A stretch of 20,205 nucleotides of DNA from UBA5070 sp035604215 (GTDB lineage Bacteria; Fibrobacterota; Fibrobacteria; UBA5070). The position numbers were made by a program, and so were the translations under genes. Positions 13,304 to 20,075 of this stretch are shown here, one piece after another. Location: the NCBI GenBank assembly GCA_035604215.1, contig DATNIW010000070.1, positions 1 to 20,205 on the forward strand, in the 5' to 3' direction. Every line of letters begins with the position of its first letter. The first letter of the stretch is position 1. The notes beneath the pieces were generated by a model. The model was given only the letters and a program-made list of their open reading frames with translations, made no database searches and was not told where the DNA came from.

Positions 13304-14722
13304 TTACGCGGGCGATCCCACCAGGTCCAACAGGCCGGCCATGGGGATCTCGACCCAATCCGGCCGGTTGCGCATCTCGTATTTCAGCTCGTAGAAGGCC
13401 TTCTCCAGCTCGAACAGGTCCACGAGATTTCCCCGCAAGGCCGGATCCGCTGGCAGGAAGGGCGCGCCTCCGATGGCCTCCTCGTAGGCCGCCCGAAACA
13501 GCTTCCGGGCCTTGTTCCGCCATCCGCGCGCCAGGATTTCGCCGGATTGGCCCGTCCCGGCGGGCAGGCCCGCCCGTGCCGCGTAGTCGAAGGAGCGGAG
13601 CATTCCGGCCAAGTCCTTGGCCGGGGGTTGCTTGCGTCGGCGCTCTTCCACCGGGCGACCGGGCTCTCCTTCGAAGTCGATGATGGAGAAGTTCGTTCCG
13701 TCCCAGAGCACCTGCCCCAGATGGATGTCCCCGTGGATGCGCTGGCGGTGGCAGGTTCCGTCCGGGATGCGCGGTGCCTTGATCCGGCGCAGGAGGTCCG
13801 GAGTGCGGTGGCGCAACAGGTGCGCGAGACCCGATGCCGCCGGCGGCAGGTCGGTGTGTTCGAATTCGACCAGTGCCTCGCGTGCGAGCGCCATGGCGCC
13901 CTTGGCGACGGCCTCCAGATCGGGGGGGTGCAGCGGGAGGGTTCCGATGGCATCCGGGCCGTCGGAGGCCAGCAGCCGGTGGAGTTCGGCCATGGATCTG
14001 CCCAGGAGCGTCCATGGGGACAGATCTGGGTCCCCCCCCTCCACGGTCTCGGCGACCTGCTTCCGGGCGAGGTCCCACCCGGTCCCCCGGTTGGGTATCG
14101 CCACCTGGGCGGACAGCAGCGTCGCTTCCCCGAATTCGCCGTCCAACGTGAGAACTCCGCGCAGGACCGGAGAGTGGGCCCCTTTCCTGCGGGTCAGGAA
14201 GCGACAGACTTCCACATCCAGGTTTTCACCGGGTTGCAGGCGCCTGTAGGCCTTGACGAACAGGTCGCCCAGGATGGCCCAGGAATTGGTCTGGTCCACC
14301 GATCCCAGGCGAAAGTCGCCTTGGCGCGGGGCGGCACCCAAAAGCTCCACCCGCATCGAAAGATCCAGTCCGGGATGGATGCTTCGCCCGAAAGCCGACA
14401 GGAGCCGGCGCCAACCTTCTTCCCGGGAGAGGGCGTCCAGCAGGGGCCGCCCCCCGATCTGCGTGATTCCCCCCGCCTCTTCCGCGGTACCCACCAGCAG
14501 TGGGAGCAGGTAGTCCTCGTGTTCGTCGGGATCGTAGGAGACCCTGATGACCGCCACGGAAAGGGCCGAATCCAGGACGCAACAGGCGCTTGGACGAACC
14601 GATGCGATGGTCCTCCCCTTGCCGGAAAACCACCTGCATCCCTGGAGGAAGGCAATCCATTCGTCCTGCCGGACCGCTTTGGAAAGAGTCCGGGTGTCGA
14701 GGCGGACCTCGAACGAGTTCAC
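13304..14722 (-). CDS. Maltokinase-like protein (aminoglycoside-phosphotransferase fold)
   Basis: About 472 residues. Maltokinase phosphorylates maltose to maltose 1-phosphate with ATP, feeding the GlgE alpha-glucan pathway from trehalose. Evidence is the N-terminal cap motif CRWFSGKGR (29-37), the phosphotransferase loop HGDIHLGQVLW (330-340), and the metal motif IIDFEGEPGRP (348-358) followed by KQPPAKDLAGMLRSFDYAA. The family-typical C-terminus YELKYEMRNRPDWVEIP is also present. The usual partners (trehalose synthase treS, glgE, glgB) are not in the window, so pathway membership is inference. The GTG start at 14722 overlaps the stop of the zinc protein gene (GTGA), so translation is coupled. 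No strong Shine-Dalgarno is visible. The stop lies next to the palindrome at 13261-13300. Confidence 0.85.
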   Translation of the reverse strand: MNSFEVRLDTRTLSKAVRQDEWIAFLQGCRWFSGKGRTIASVRPSACCVLDSALSVAVIRVSYDPDEHEDYLLPLLVGTAEEAGGITQIGGRPLLDALSREEGWRRLLSAFGRSIHPGLDLSMRVELLGAAPRQGDFRLGSVDQTNSWAILGDLFVKAYRRLQPGENLDVEVCRFLTRRKGAHSPVLRGVLTLDGEFGEATLLSAQVAIPNRGTGWDLARKQVAETVEGGDPDLSPWTLLGRSMAELHRLLASDGPDAIGTLPLHPPDLEAVAKGAMALAREALVEFEHTDLPPAASGLAHLLRHRTPDLLRRIKAPRIPDGTCHRQRIHGDIHLGQVLWDGTNFSIIDFEGEPGRPVEERRRKQPPAKDLAGMLRSFDYAARAGLPAGTGQSGEILARGWRNKARKLFRAAYEEAIGGAPFLPADPALRGNLVDLFELEKAFYELKYEMRNRPDWVEIPMAGLLDLVGSPA

Positions 14723-15279
14723 TTGGGAGCCGTCTTCGCCTTCACCTTGGGCCGCGCTTCCTTGGCGGCGGACTCCACCGCAGGCTTGGAGCCGACGAGC
14801 TTGGAACCGGCTGCCGGCTTGGGGGCCGTCGCGGATTTCGGCGTCGAACCGGCCTTGGAACCCGCGGCGGACTTGGCCGCGGCGGACTTGGCCGCCTTGG
14901 CGGCCGCGACCTGCCGGACCTTGCGGAGATCGTCCAGGATCTTCTGGCGGGCCCAGTTGCGGCGCCGGAATTCGTTGCGGTGCTCCTCGCAGAACCGCGG
15001 ATAGACGAACTGCTTGGGGAAGATCTTGACGACGTATTCCTTCCCGCAACCTTCCAGTTCGCAGATCCAGGACTGCTCCACCACCTCGATGAAGTCGTGC
15101 TGGTGCGTCTTGTTGTTGGAATCCCCCGGCTCCGGGGATTTCTTGGTCTTTTCGCGCTGCTTGACGTCCCGGTGGAGTTCGCAGTACTTCGCGATGGGGT
15201 GGCCCCAAAATTCCTTTCCGCAGTACTGGCAGATCTTGAGCTTGATTCTTTTCTTTTTTTTGTACTTGGGAAGCTGCAC
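14719..15279 (-). CDS. Two-module zinc-binding protein with histone-H1-like Lys/Ala tail
   Basis: I do not recognise this 186-residue basic protein as a named family. A Lys-rich start (PKYKKKKRIKLK) leads into a first Cys2-Cys-His module, C17-x2-C20-x12-C33-x2-H36. A charged linker follows, then a second module C73-x4-C78-x18-C97-x2-H100. Residues 124-186 are low-complexity Lys/Ala/Ser/Pro repeats (AAAKAAKSAAAKSAAGSK and similar), like bacterial H1-like proteins. Nucleic-acid binding is the natural inference. The GTG at 15279 is chosen because AAGGAG lies six bases upstream; a TTG one codon earlier would be too close. Translation is coupled to the downstream maltokinase by a GTGA overlap. It is divergent from the NFACT gene. 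An A8 run in the Lys-rich start is a possible slippage site. Confidence 0.75.
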   Translation of the reverse strand: MQLPKYKKKKRIKLKICQYCGKEFWGHPIAKYCELHRDVKQREKTKKSPEPGDSNNKTHQHDFIEVVEQSWICELEGCGKEYVVKIFPKQFVYPRFCEEHRNEFRRRNWARQKILDDLRKVRQVAAAKAAKSAAAKSAAGSKAGSTPKSATAPKPAAGSKLVGSKPAVESAAKEARPKVKAKTAPK

Positions 15280-15345
15280 CAAACACTCCTTGCGGGGCCT
15301 CGTGGCGGACGGTCCGAATGGACAATCCCCCAACATGCACTTGCG

Positions 15346-16302
15346 ATGGACATGAATAATGCGGGAAACCTTCCGAGCCGTCAAGGGAGCGGATCGGACG
15401 ATTTCCTTCGCGACCAGTCGGTGGCGAAGGGCGCCGTGGAGCGTTGGATCCGGCGGTTGCGCACGGCGTTGCAACGGCTGTCGGCGGATCCGGACCCCTC
15501 CGGTTCCGCGGACCAGTTGGAGGAACGCGCCTTGGCCCTCCTCGCCGCTCCACCCCCCCGACGCGGGTCCTCCGAGGCGCGGGTGACCCTCTGGAGAGCC
15601 GATGGGCCGATGGAGGTCCTGCTCGAACTGGATCCGGCCATTCCGGCTCGGGACCAGGCGAAAGGGTGGCTCGCCAAGTCCAGGAAGTTGCGTCGGACCT
15701 TGGATCGGAAGGTGCAGCGCCAAACGGAACTGGTGGAGGAGCTGGGAGAAGCCGAAGTCTGGCAGGGGGAACTGGAGGCGTGGAACCTGGGGTCGGCCCC
15801 TACGAAGGTGGATCGCCGATTCCGGGAAGGGAGATTGGAGTCCCTGCGCACCCGCTTGGTGCCTCGCGGGCTATGGCCTCAGCCCCCCCGCCCGAAGGGC
15901 GAACCCCGGCGGGATGGCCCGCTGCGATTCGCTCTCCCCGGGGGTTGGATTCTGCTGGCGGGAAGGTCGGGAACGGAAAACGACTTCCTCACCGGGCGGA
16001 TCGCCCGCCCCGACGATCTCTGGTTCCATGCCGCCCATGTGCCCGGCTCGCACGTGATCCTCAAGAGCCCGGACGGCAAACCCGCGGAACCGCCCACGGC
16101 CCTGCTGGAAATGGCCGCCGGTGTGGCGGCTTGGCTGTCCAAGTTGCGGGCCCAGGACCGAGCCGAAGTCCATTGCACCCGCCGTCGCAACGTGCGCAGG
16201 CCCCGAAAATCACCGGTGGGGACGGTGCTTCTGGAACATTCCCGCACCCTGCTGGTGAAGCCGGTGCCCCCGCCCCGCGAACCCCTATCCGGGCAGACCT
16301 AG
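15346..16302 (+). CDS. NFACT-family RNA-binding protein lacking the NFACT-N domain
   Basis: About 318 residues. The C-terminal 127 (from about 192) form the NFACT-R (DUF814) domain: GGWILLAGRSGTENDFLTGR, PDDLWFHAAHVPGSHVIL, an Ala-rich helix AAGVAAWLSKLRAQ, and GTVLLEHSRTLLVKP. Ahead of it is a shortened middle region with LDPAIPARDQAKGWLAKSRK, which matches the LDPxLSPxxNAxxYFKKYxKxK segment, plus a coiled coil. The N-terminal NFACT-N domain, which holds the DR motif needed for CAT-tail synthesis in RqcH, is absent. The protein probably binds tRNA or ribosomal RNA but cannot be a complete RqcH. The start is uncertain: ATG 15346 or 15352 has no Shine-Dalgarno, and GTG 15421 is possible. The 3' end overlaps the convergent gene by 18 bases. 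Confidence 0.75.
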   Translation: MDMNNAGNLPSRQGSGSDDFLRDQSVAKGAVERWIRRLRTALQRLSADPDPSGSADQLEERALALLAAPPPRRGSSEARVTLWRADGPMEVLLELDPAIPARDQAKGWLAKSRKLRRTLDRKVQRQTELVEELGEAEVWQGELEAWNLGSAPTKVDRRFREGRLESLRTRLVPRGLWPQPPRPKGEPRRDGPLRFALPGGWILLAGRSGTENDFLTGRIARPDDLWFHAAHVPGSHVILKSPDGKPAEPPTALLEMAAGVAAWLSKLRAQDRAEVHCTRRRNVRRPRKSPVGTVLLEHSRTLLVKPVPPPREPLSGQT

Positions 16303-16800
16303 CAGCAGGTCGATGGATCGGAGCGAGCGCTCGCGCTCCAGGAGGTCGTCCACCCAGAGCGGATCCACCGCCGCCACGGCCGACAGGGCTTCGGCCACGG
16401 CGGACTGGCGGTTGTAGGGGCCCCAGGCCAGGCCTCGAGCCTGCGGGTGCCCTTCGCCGCGAAACGGCAGTCGGTGGGAGCGCATGGACCGCACCCGACG
16501 ACCCAGCCGTTCCTGCCGCATTCCATCCGGCTTCTTGGGCAGCTCCGGGGCCTCCCAGCGCACCTCCAGAGGTTCGATCCTTCCCGACCCCACCGGGGTT
16601 TCCAACAGGTTCTCCAGCCTCCTTCGCGCTTTTGCGAGTAGCCGGTCCGCCTGGAACCCGAGGTCGCATCCGGCGCTGACGCGTGCGGCGTCCAGGAGGG
16701 TGAGCGCCCAGGGCAGGAACCGGCCGACCACGGGGTGGGTGGAGGCGGCCTCCTCCCAACGGCGGACCAGGTCGTCCACATCGGTCGCCAAGGGTGTCAT
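16285..16800 (-). CDS. Hypothetical protein, last gene of a coupled three-gene operon
   Basis: This 171-residue soluble protein was not recognised. It starts with helical segments (DDLVRRWEEAASTHPVVGRF, then LPWALTLLDAARV) and has a basic middle (residues 90-115). It ends in GPYNRQSAVAEALSAVAAVDPLWVDDLLERERSL, which looks like an alpha-helical hairpin. No signal peptide, membrane segment or metal motif is seen. The ATG at 16800 overlaps the stop of the membrane coiled-coil gene (ATGA). Codon use resembles its neighbours, and the frame is intact over its whole length. The 3' end overlaps the convergent NFACT gene by 18 bases. Confidence 0.7.
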   Translation of the reverse strand: MTPLATDVDDLVRRWEEAASTHPVVGRFLPWALTLLDAARVSAGCDLGFQADRLLAKARRRLENLLETPVGSGRIEPLEVRWEAPELPKKPDGMRQERLGRRVRSMRSHRLPFRGEGHPQARGLAWGPYNRQSAVAEALSAVAAVDPLWVDDLLERERSLRSIDLLLGLPG

Positions 16801-18005
16801 CCCCCCGCGCCGGGACGGCCCGTGCCCTCCGTGCCGGGAAGGCGTGCGCCCTCCGTGCCGGGCAGGCGTGCCGCGAGTTCGGCCAGGGTCTCCCGGGTAC
16901 GCAGGTCGGACTCGGAGAGCAGCGCGGCCAGGGAGGCGGAAAAGCCCTTGAGCAGGCGTTCCAGCGCTTCCAACAAGGCGTTCTGCGCCTGCCTCGGGTC
17001 CAGGAGACCCTCCATCTCCCCTTCCCGCGCGAAGCGGGAAAGGCCCGTGGACAGTTCCTGCGCCGCGCGACCGAACACCTCGACGGTGGCGGAGAACTCC
17101 ACCTGGTTCGCGCGCTGCGTGCCGGAGGCCTCCTCCAGCCGATCGCGGGTGGCCTCCAGCGCCTGGACCATGGGCGCCACCGACGCGCCTTGGCTCGCGA
17201 GCAGCCCTTCCAGCGGTTCCAGGGCGGAGCGGACACCGGAGGCGACCTGTTCCATCCGCTCGAGCGCCGCATCCAGCGCCTTGGCGGCGGCTTCGCGATC
17301 GTCCCGCGCCCGGTCCGCGCTCTCCGACAGTTCCCGTCCGACCTCCGCGACGGCCCGGGCGACCTGCCGCTCGGTTTCGCCGCGCAGGTTTCCCGATTCG
17401 CGCACCGCGACGGCCAGTTCCTCCAGTTCCGGCGCAGGCGCCCGATGCGCCGCGGAGGCCTCGGCGATGCGGACCGGGAGGGTCTCCAGCGCGGAAAGGA
17501 CGTTTTCCAGGGAGGTCTTCGGGACGGCTGCGGATTCGAAACCGGTGTGGACCCGTTCGGACAGGGCTCCGGTGCGCTCGGCCAGCCTGTCGACTCCCGC
17601 GAGCAAGGCGGCTCGGGTCTCGGAGCGGGTGGAAGAGGACGCTTCCGAGGCGTCGCGGACGACGGCGGCCAGCCCGGCGACCGCGGATTTGACGGATTCC
17701 GCCATGACCGCGGAAGAGGCCGCGTTCTGCGCCCGCGTGGCTTCGGTGCGCGCTTCCAGCGATTCGCCCAGCACGGTGATGCTCTCCCGCACGGCCTCGA
17801 CGGCCTCGCGCAGGGGGGATGCCGCCGTTTCGTCCGCGATGCGACCGGGCAGCGCGTCGATCGCGTCGCGCAGGAGAACCAGACCCTGGTGCAAGGCCGC
17901 CTCGCCGGCGCCATCGCCTTCGGGTCGGGGAGCGCGGCTCTGGCGGAAGGCGGCTGCGGCCAGGAACAGGGCGGCGGCGGCCAGGAGAAGTTCGATCCAG
18001 TTCAT
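16797..18005 (-). CDS. Membrane-anchored coiled-coil protein
   Basis: This 402-residue protein has one N-terminal transmembrane helix (residues 3-22, IELLLAAAALFLAAAAF) and then about 360 residues of Ala/Glu/Arg-rich helix with heptad spacing, probably a long cytoplasmic or periplasmic rod. The layout recalls RmuC-like, methyl-accepting-like and ZorA-tail proteins, but no nuclease, HAMP or MotA/TolQ motif is present, so no function is assigned. The C-terminus carries two copies of an 8-residue repeat (LPGTEGAR/LPGTEGTG, encoded near 16820-16867), flexible and Gly/Pro-rich. The ATG at 18005 has AGGAG seven bases upstream and overlaps the previous stop (ATGA). The downstream gene overlaps again by ATGA. 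This is the structural core of the operon. Confidence 0.75.
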   Translation of the reverse strand: MNWIELLLAAAALFLAAAAFRQSRAPRPEGDGAGEAALHQGLVLLRDAIDALPGRIADETAASPLREAVEAVRESITVLGESLEARTEATRAQNAASSAVMAESVKSAVAGLAAVVRDASEASSSTRSETRAALLAGVDRLAERTGALSERVHTGFESAAVPKTSLENVLSALETLPVRIAEASAAHRAPAPELEELAVAVRESGNLRGETERQVARAVAEVGRELSESADRARDDREAAAKALDAALERMEQVASGVRSALEPLEGLLASQGASVAPMVQALEATRDRLEEASGTQRANQVEFSATVEVFGRAAQELSTGLSRFAREGEMEGLLDPRQAQNALLEALERLLKGFSASLAALLSESDLRTRETLAELAARLPGTEGARLPGTEGTGRPGAGG

Positions 18006-18850
18006 GCTTGGACTCCTGATGGGGATGGGGCGTGCAGGGCGCGCAGGTGCAGCTCCCAACGGCTCCGTGAAAGCCACGCCATGGATTCGGCCAGGGCTTG
18101 CGAAAGGGAGAGGAGACGTCGGGCGAAGCCCTGGAAGCCGTCTTCCCGGTTGCCCGCCCAGGGGCGCGCGGCCAACAGGTGCAGGGCGGGGCGGCTGGGT
18201 GCCGAGAGGTTTCCCCAGGTCCCCGCGAGGGAGGCGCAGAACGCCTCTTCTCCCAGCCGACTCAGGGAAGATCTCCAGGCCTTGAGACGCTCGGATTCGT
18301 TCGTTCGCAGGCCTTCGGCCAAGCAGGCTCCCACCCGCGGTCCGTTCTCCATGGGGCGCTCCAGCCACTGCTTGGAGGCGAGCTCGTCCAGGTGGTCGCA
18401 GCGGCTCTGGCACTGGACCAGGATCCTTTCGCACTCGGCCAGCAGTTCGCGGTAGCAGAGTTGGTAGACGGACCGCAAGTCCTTGCGGGAACCCTTGCCC
18501 GTGGTGGACCAGGGATCCGGAGCGTACCAGCCCGCCTCCTGGAGCCTCTGGCCCAGCACGGACTCTCCCCAGCGTTCGGGGACATCGCGGTCCAGGGCCT
18601 GGATCTTGTCGGAGATTTCATTGCGCAGGGCGTCGTAGCGCACGGAAAGCGCCGAAAGCAGATCCGGATGCCCTCCCGACTCGGGGACGCAACCGGTGTC
18701 CAGGATCTCGCGCAGCACCACGGAGTGTCCCGAATCCATGCGGCGGGACAGGCCTTCGAAGACCTCGGCGTCGGGCAGGGCGGCCAGGAGGGGACGGTTC
18801 CCCCCCAGGGCGGCCAGCGCCTCGCGCAGATGTCCGACGATGGTGTCGAT
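18002..18850 (-). CDS. Hypothetical protein, first gene of the operon, apparent ATC start
   Basis: This helical protein is about 282 residues and was not recognised. The first in-frame ATG is at 18739, but the frame is open and protein-like further upstream (TIVGHLREALAALGGNRPLL, then PDAEVFEGLSRR). An excellent Shine-Dalgarno (AGAGGAG, 18865-18859) lies eight bases before an ATC at 18850. No ATG, GTG or TTG occurs in that extra stretch, so a rare ATC start is proposed; ATG 18739 or CTG 18829 are alternatives. The body has mixed helices, a Cys-containing segment (CYRELLAECERILVQCQSRC) and a basic C-terminus; no signal peptide is seen. It overlaps the membrane coiled-coil gene by ATGA. It is divergent from the lipoprotein peptidase. 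Confidence 0.65.
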   Translation of the reverse strand: MDTIVGHLREALAALGGNRPLLAALPDAEVFEGLSRRMDSGHSVVLREILDTGCVPESGGHPDLLSALSVRYDALRNEISDKIQALDRDVPERWGESVLGQRLQEAGWYAPDPWSTTGKGSRKDLRSVYQLCYRELLAECERILVQCQSRCDHLDELASKQWLERPMENGPRVGACLAEGLRTNESERLKAWRSSLSRLGEEAFCASLAGTWGNLSAPSRPALHLLAARPWAGNREDGFQGFARRLLSLSQALAESMAWLSRSRWELHLRALHAPSPSGVQA

Positions 18851-18873
18851 GGCAGAAACTCCTCTGGGTGGGC

Positions 18874-18888
18874 GCCCGGCGACCGGGC
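18874..18888. promoter_or_regulatory. Perfect GCCCGG-CGA-CCGGGC inverted repeat in a divergent intergenic region
   Basis: A 6-bp perfect inverted repeat with a 3-base centre lies between the divergent starts at 18850 and 18931. It is nine bases upstream of the Shine-Dalgarno of the minus-strand operon and about eight bases downstream of a TACCTTTGC element (18905-18897). Its place fits an operator or a 5'-leader hairpin; which of these cannot be told. Confidence 0.4.
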
Positions 18889-18896
18889 TAGGGAGG

Positions 18897-18905
18897 GCAA
18901 AGGTA
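18897..18905 (-). promoter_or_regulatory. TACCTTTGC element, possible -7 box of the minus-strand operon
   Basis: TACCTTTGC on the minus strand is identical to the element upstream of the kinase (9453-9445) and fits TAnnTTTG. No TTTG is found at the expected -33 distance, so it is a half-supported promoter for the 18850 gene. Confidence 0.3.
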
Positions 18906-18930
18906 AACCCGCGGCAGGGGAGCTTAGCTT

Positions 18931-19854
18931 GTGGGTGTGGAGCGCTTTCGGAGACGACCCTCCTTCGCGACGATCGCGGCTTGCGCGGCGCTGCCCCTTT
19001 CCGGTTGCAAGCCTGCGCCCCGGCCGATCGTCGTGGAAGTGCCCCATGACACCTCCGACGCCATGCCCCTGGTCCCGCTCTACGACTCGCCGCACTACAC
19101 GGCCGCCAGCACCGCTTCGCCGCGCCTGACGCGGGAGATCCTGTCGCGCCTGGAGATCCAGCGCCGGGCCTACCTGCGCGAACTTTCGCTGCGCCATCCG
19201 GACACGGCTTCGCGTTTGCACCTGCGGTTGCACCGGTCGCGCCGCGAGATGCGGGAGATGGAGAACCTTCCCTCCTGGGCCGAAGGGATGTACGACGACT
19301 CGGTGTGCATCGAATACGTGGATCCCACCCAGAACAATCCCTGGCACTGGAGCCTGCACGAGGCGGTGCACCAGCTCAACCACGAAGTCGCGCACCTGAC
19401 CCTTCCCGGCTGGGCCAACGAAGGCGTCGCCTGCCTGTTCTCCACATCCAGGTCGCACGGCGACTCCCTGTCGTTGGGGGAACTGGATCCCCAGACCTAC
19501 CCCATCTGGCACTACGCCTCGCTCCATCTCTCCGGGGACCCCGAAGCCGATGCCCGCGCAGGCGAGATCGTGCTGGCCGCGGACGCCATCGCCGGCCGCG
19601 ACACCAGCGACCTGAGCCACACCGTCAACGCCCACTACATCACCTGGACCAGCCTCGTACACTACCTGTGGGCCACCAACCGCGAAGCCTGGTGGGACTG
19701 GGTGCGCCACGACCCCACGGTGCCGGGCCTGGAACGCCGCTACGGGAGCCTGGACACCATCCAAGCCCGCTGGTATCGCCACCTGCAGGCGCTGGTCTCT
19801 TCGCAGAGGGCGTCGGCCGTTCCGATCTCCTTGAGGGATCGAAGGGCTCGATGA
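18931..19854 (+). CDS. Lipoprotein zinc metallopeptidase (gluzincin-like)
   Basis: This 307-residue protein has a basic N-terminus, a hydrophobic segment and lipobox LSGC (C26), so it is lipidated and probably anchored facing the periplasm. The active-site helix is HEAVH (143-147) followed by WANEGVA, which supplies E164 as the likely third zinc ligand. This arrangement is as in peptidase-MA-like and DUF1570-type families (HExxHQL...WxxEGxA). A second HExxH (HEVAH, 151-155) overlaps the same region. Later TVNAHYITWTSLVHYLW looks like the helix that packs on the active site. The substrate is unknown. The GTG at 18931 lies eight bases after GGGGAG. It is divergent from the three-gene operon, which may share regulation through the 18874-18905 sites. 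Confidence 0.75.
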   Translation: MGVERFRRRPSFATIAACAALPLSGCKPAPRPIVVEVPHDTSDAMPLVPLYDSPHYTAASTASPRLTREILSRLEIQRRAYLRELSLRHPDTASRLHLRLHRSRREMREMENLPSWAEGMYDDSVCIEYVDPTQNNPWHWSLHEAVHQLNHEVAHLTLPGWANEGVACLFSTSRSHGDSLSLGELDPQTYPIWHYASLHLSGDPEADARAGEIVLAADAIAGRDTSDLSHTVNAHYITWTSLVHYLWATNREAWWDWVRHDPTVPGLERRYGSLDTIQARWYRHLQALVSSQRASAVPISLRDRRAR

Positions 19855-19920
19855 TCGGCCTTTGGCCTTGGCGCTGCGCTTGGTTTACAAGGGCCTGGCC
19901 GCGGCCCCTGTACCCGGCGG

Positions 19921-19950
19921 CCCAAGGGTCCTTGCACGAGAACCCTTGGG
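19921..19950. repeat. Stem-loop, 9-bp perfect arms
   Basis: CCCAAGGGT (19921-19929) and ACCCTTGGG (19942-19950) are perfect inverted repeats around a 12-base loop. The stem lies 66 bases after the peptidase stop. It could terminate that transcript, though no T-run follows. Confidence 0.5.
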
Positions 19951-19961
19951 AATCCCGCGTG

Positions 19962-20063
19962 CCAGGGGGGCTTGAACTCTCCGGGCGTCCCGGCTGACTT
20001 CCTCCATCGGCCAACACTGGCCGATGGCCCGCAGACTCCCTCCGAATAGACAAGCCCCCCTGG
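19962..20063. repeat. 102-bp branched inverted-repeat element
   Basis: An outer 13-bp perfect stem (19962-19974 with 20051-20063, arms CCAGGGGGGCTTG and complement) encloses two inner perfect hairpins. These are CCGGG-CGT-CCCGG (19981-19993) and a 10-bp stem CCATCGGCCA/TGGCCGATGG with loop ACAC (20004-20027). The whole could fold as a three-way junction on either strand. Around it, 19855-20075 has no convincing gene. It may be a structured RNA, a dispersed repeat, or the end of a mobile element. Confidence 0.5.
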
Positions 20064-20075
20064 ACCCCATAGCCA

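Noticed and set aside
15306..15316. CGGAC-G-GTCCG palindrome between the zinc protein and NFACT genes
   Set aside because: Five-base arms are expected by chance in GC-rich DNA, and nothing else supports an operator.
16820..16867. Tandem 24-base repeat, considered as a CRISPR or VNTR unit
   Set aside because: Only two units, in frame, encoding an 8-residue Gly/Pro repeat at the C-terminus of the coiled-coil protein. No spacer structure is present.
19962..20063. Possible tRNA or other known structured RNA (GTTCAAGCC on the minus strand looks like a T-loop)
   Set aside because: The bases before GTTCAAG cannot pair as a T-stem, there is no anticodon arm and no 3' CCA. The SRP and RNase P consensus segments also do not match.
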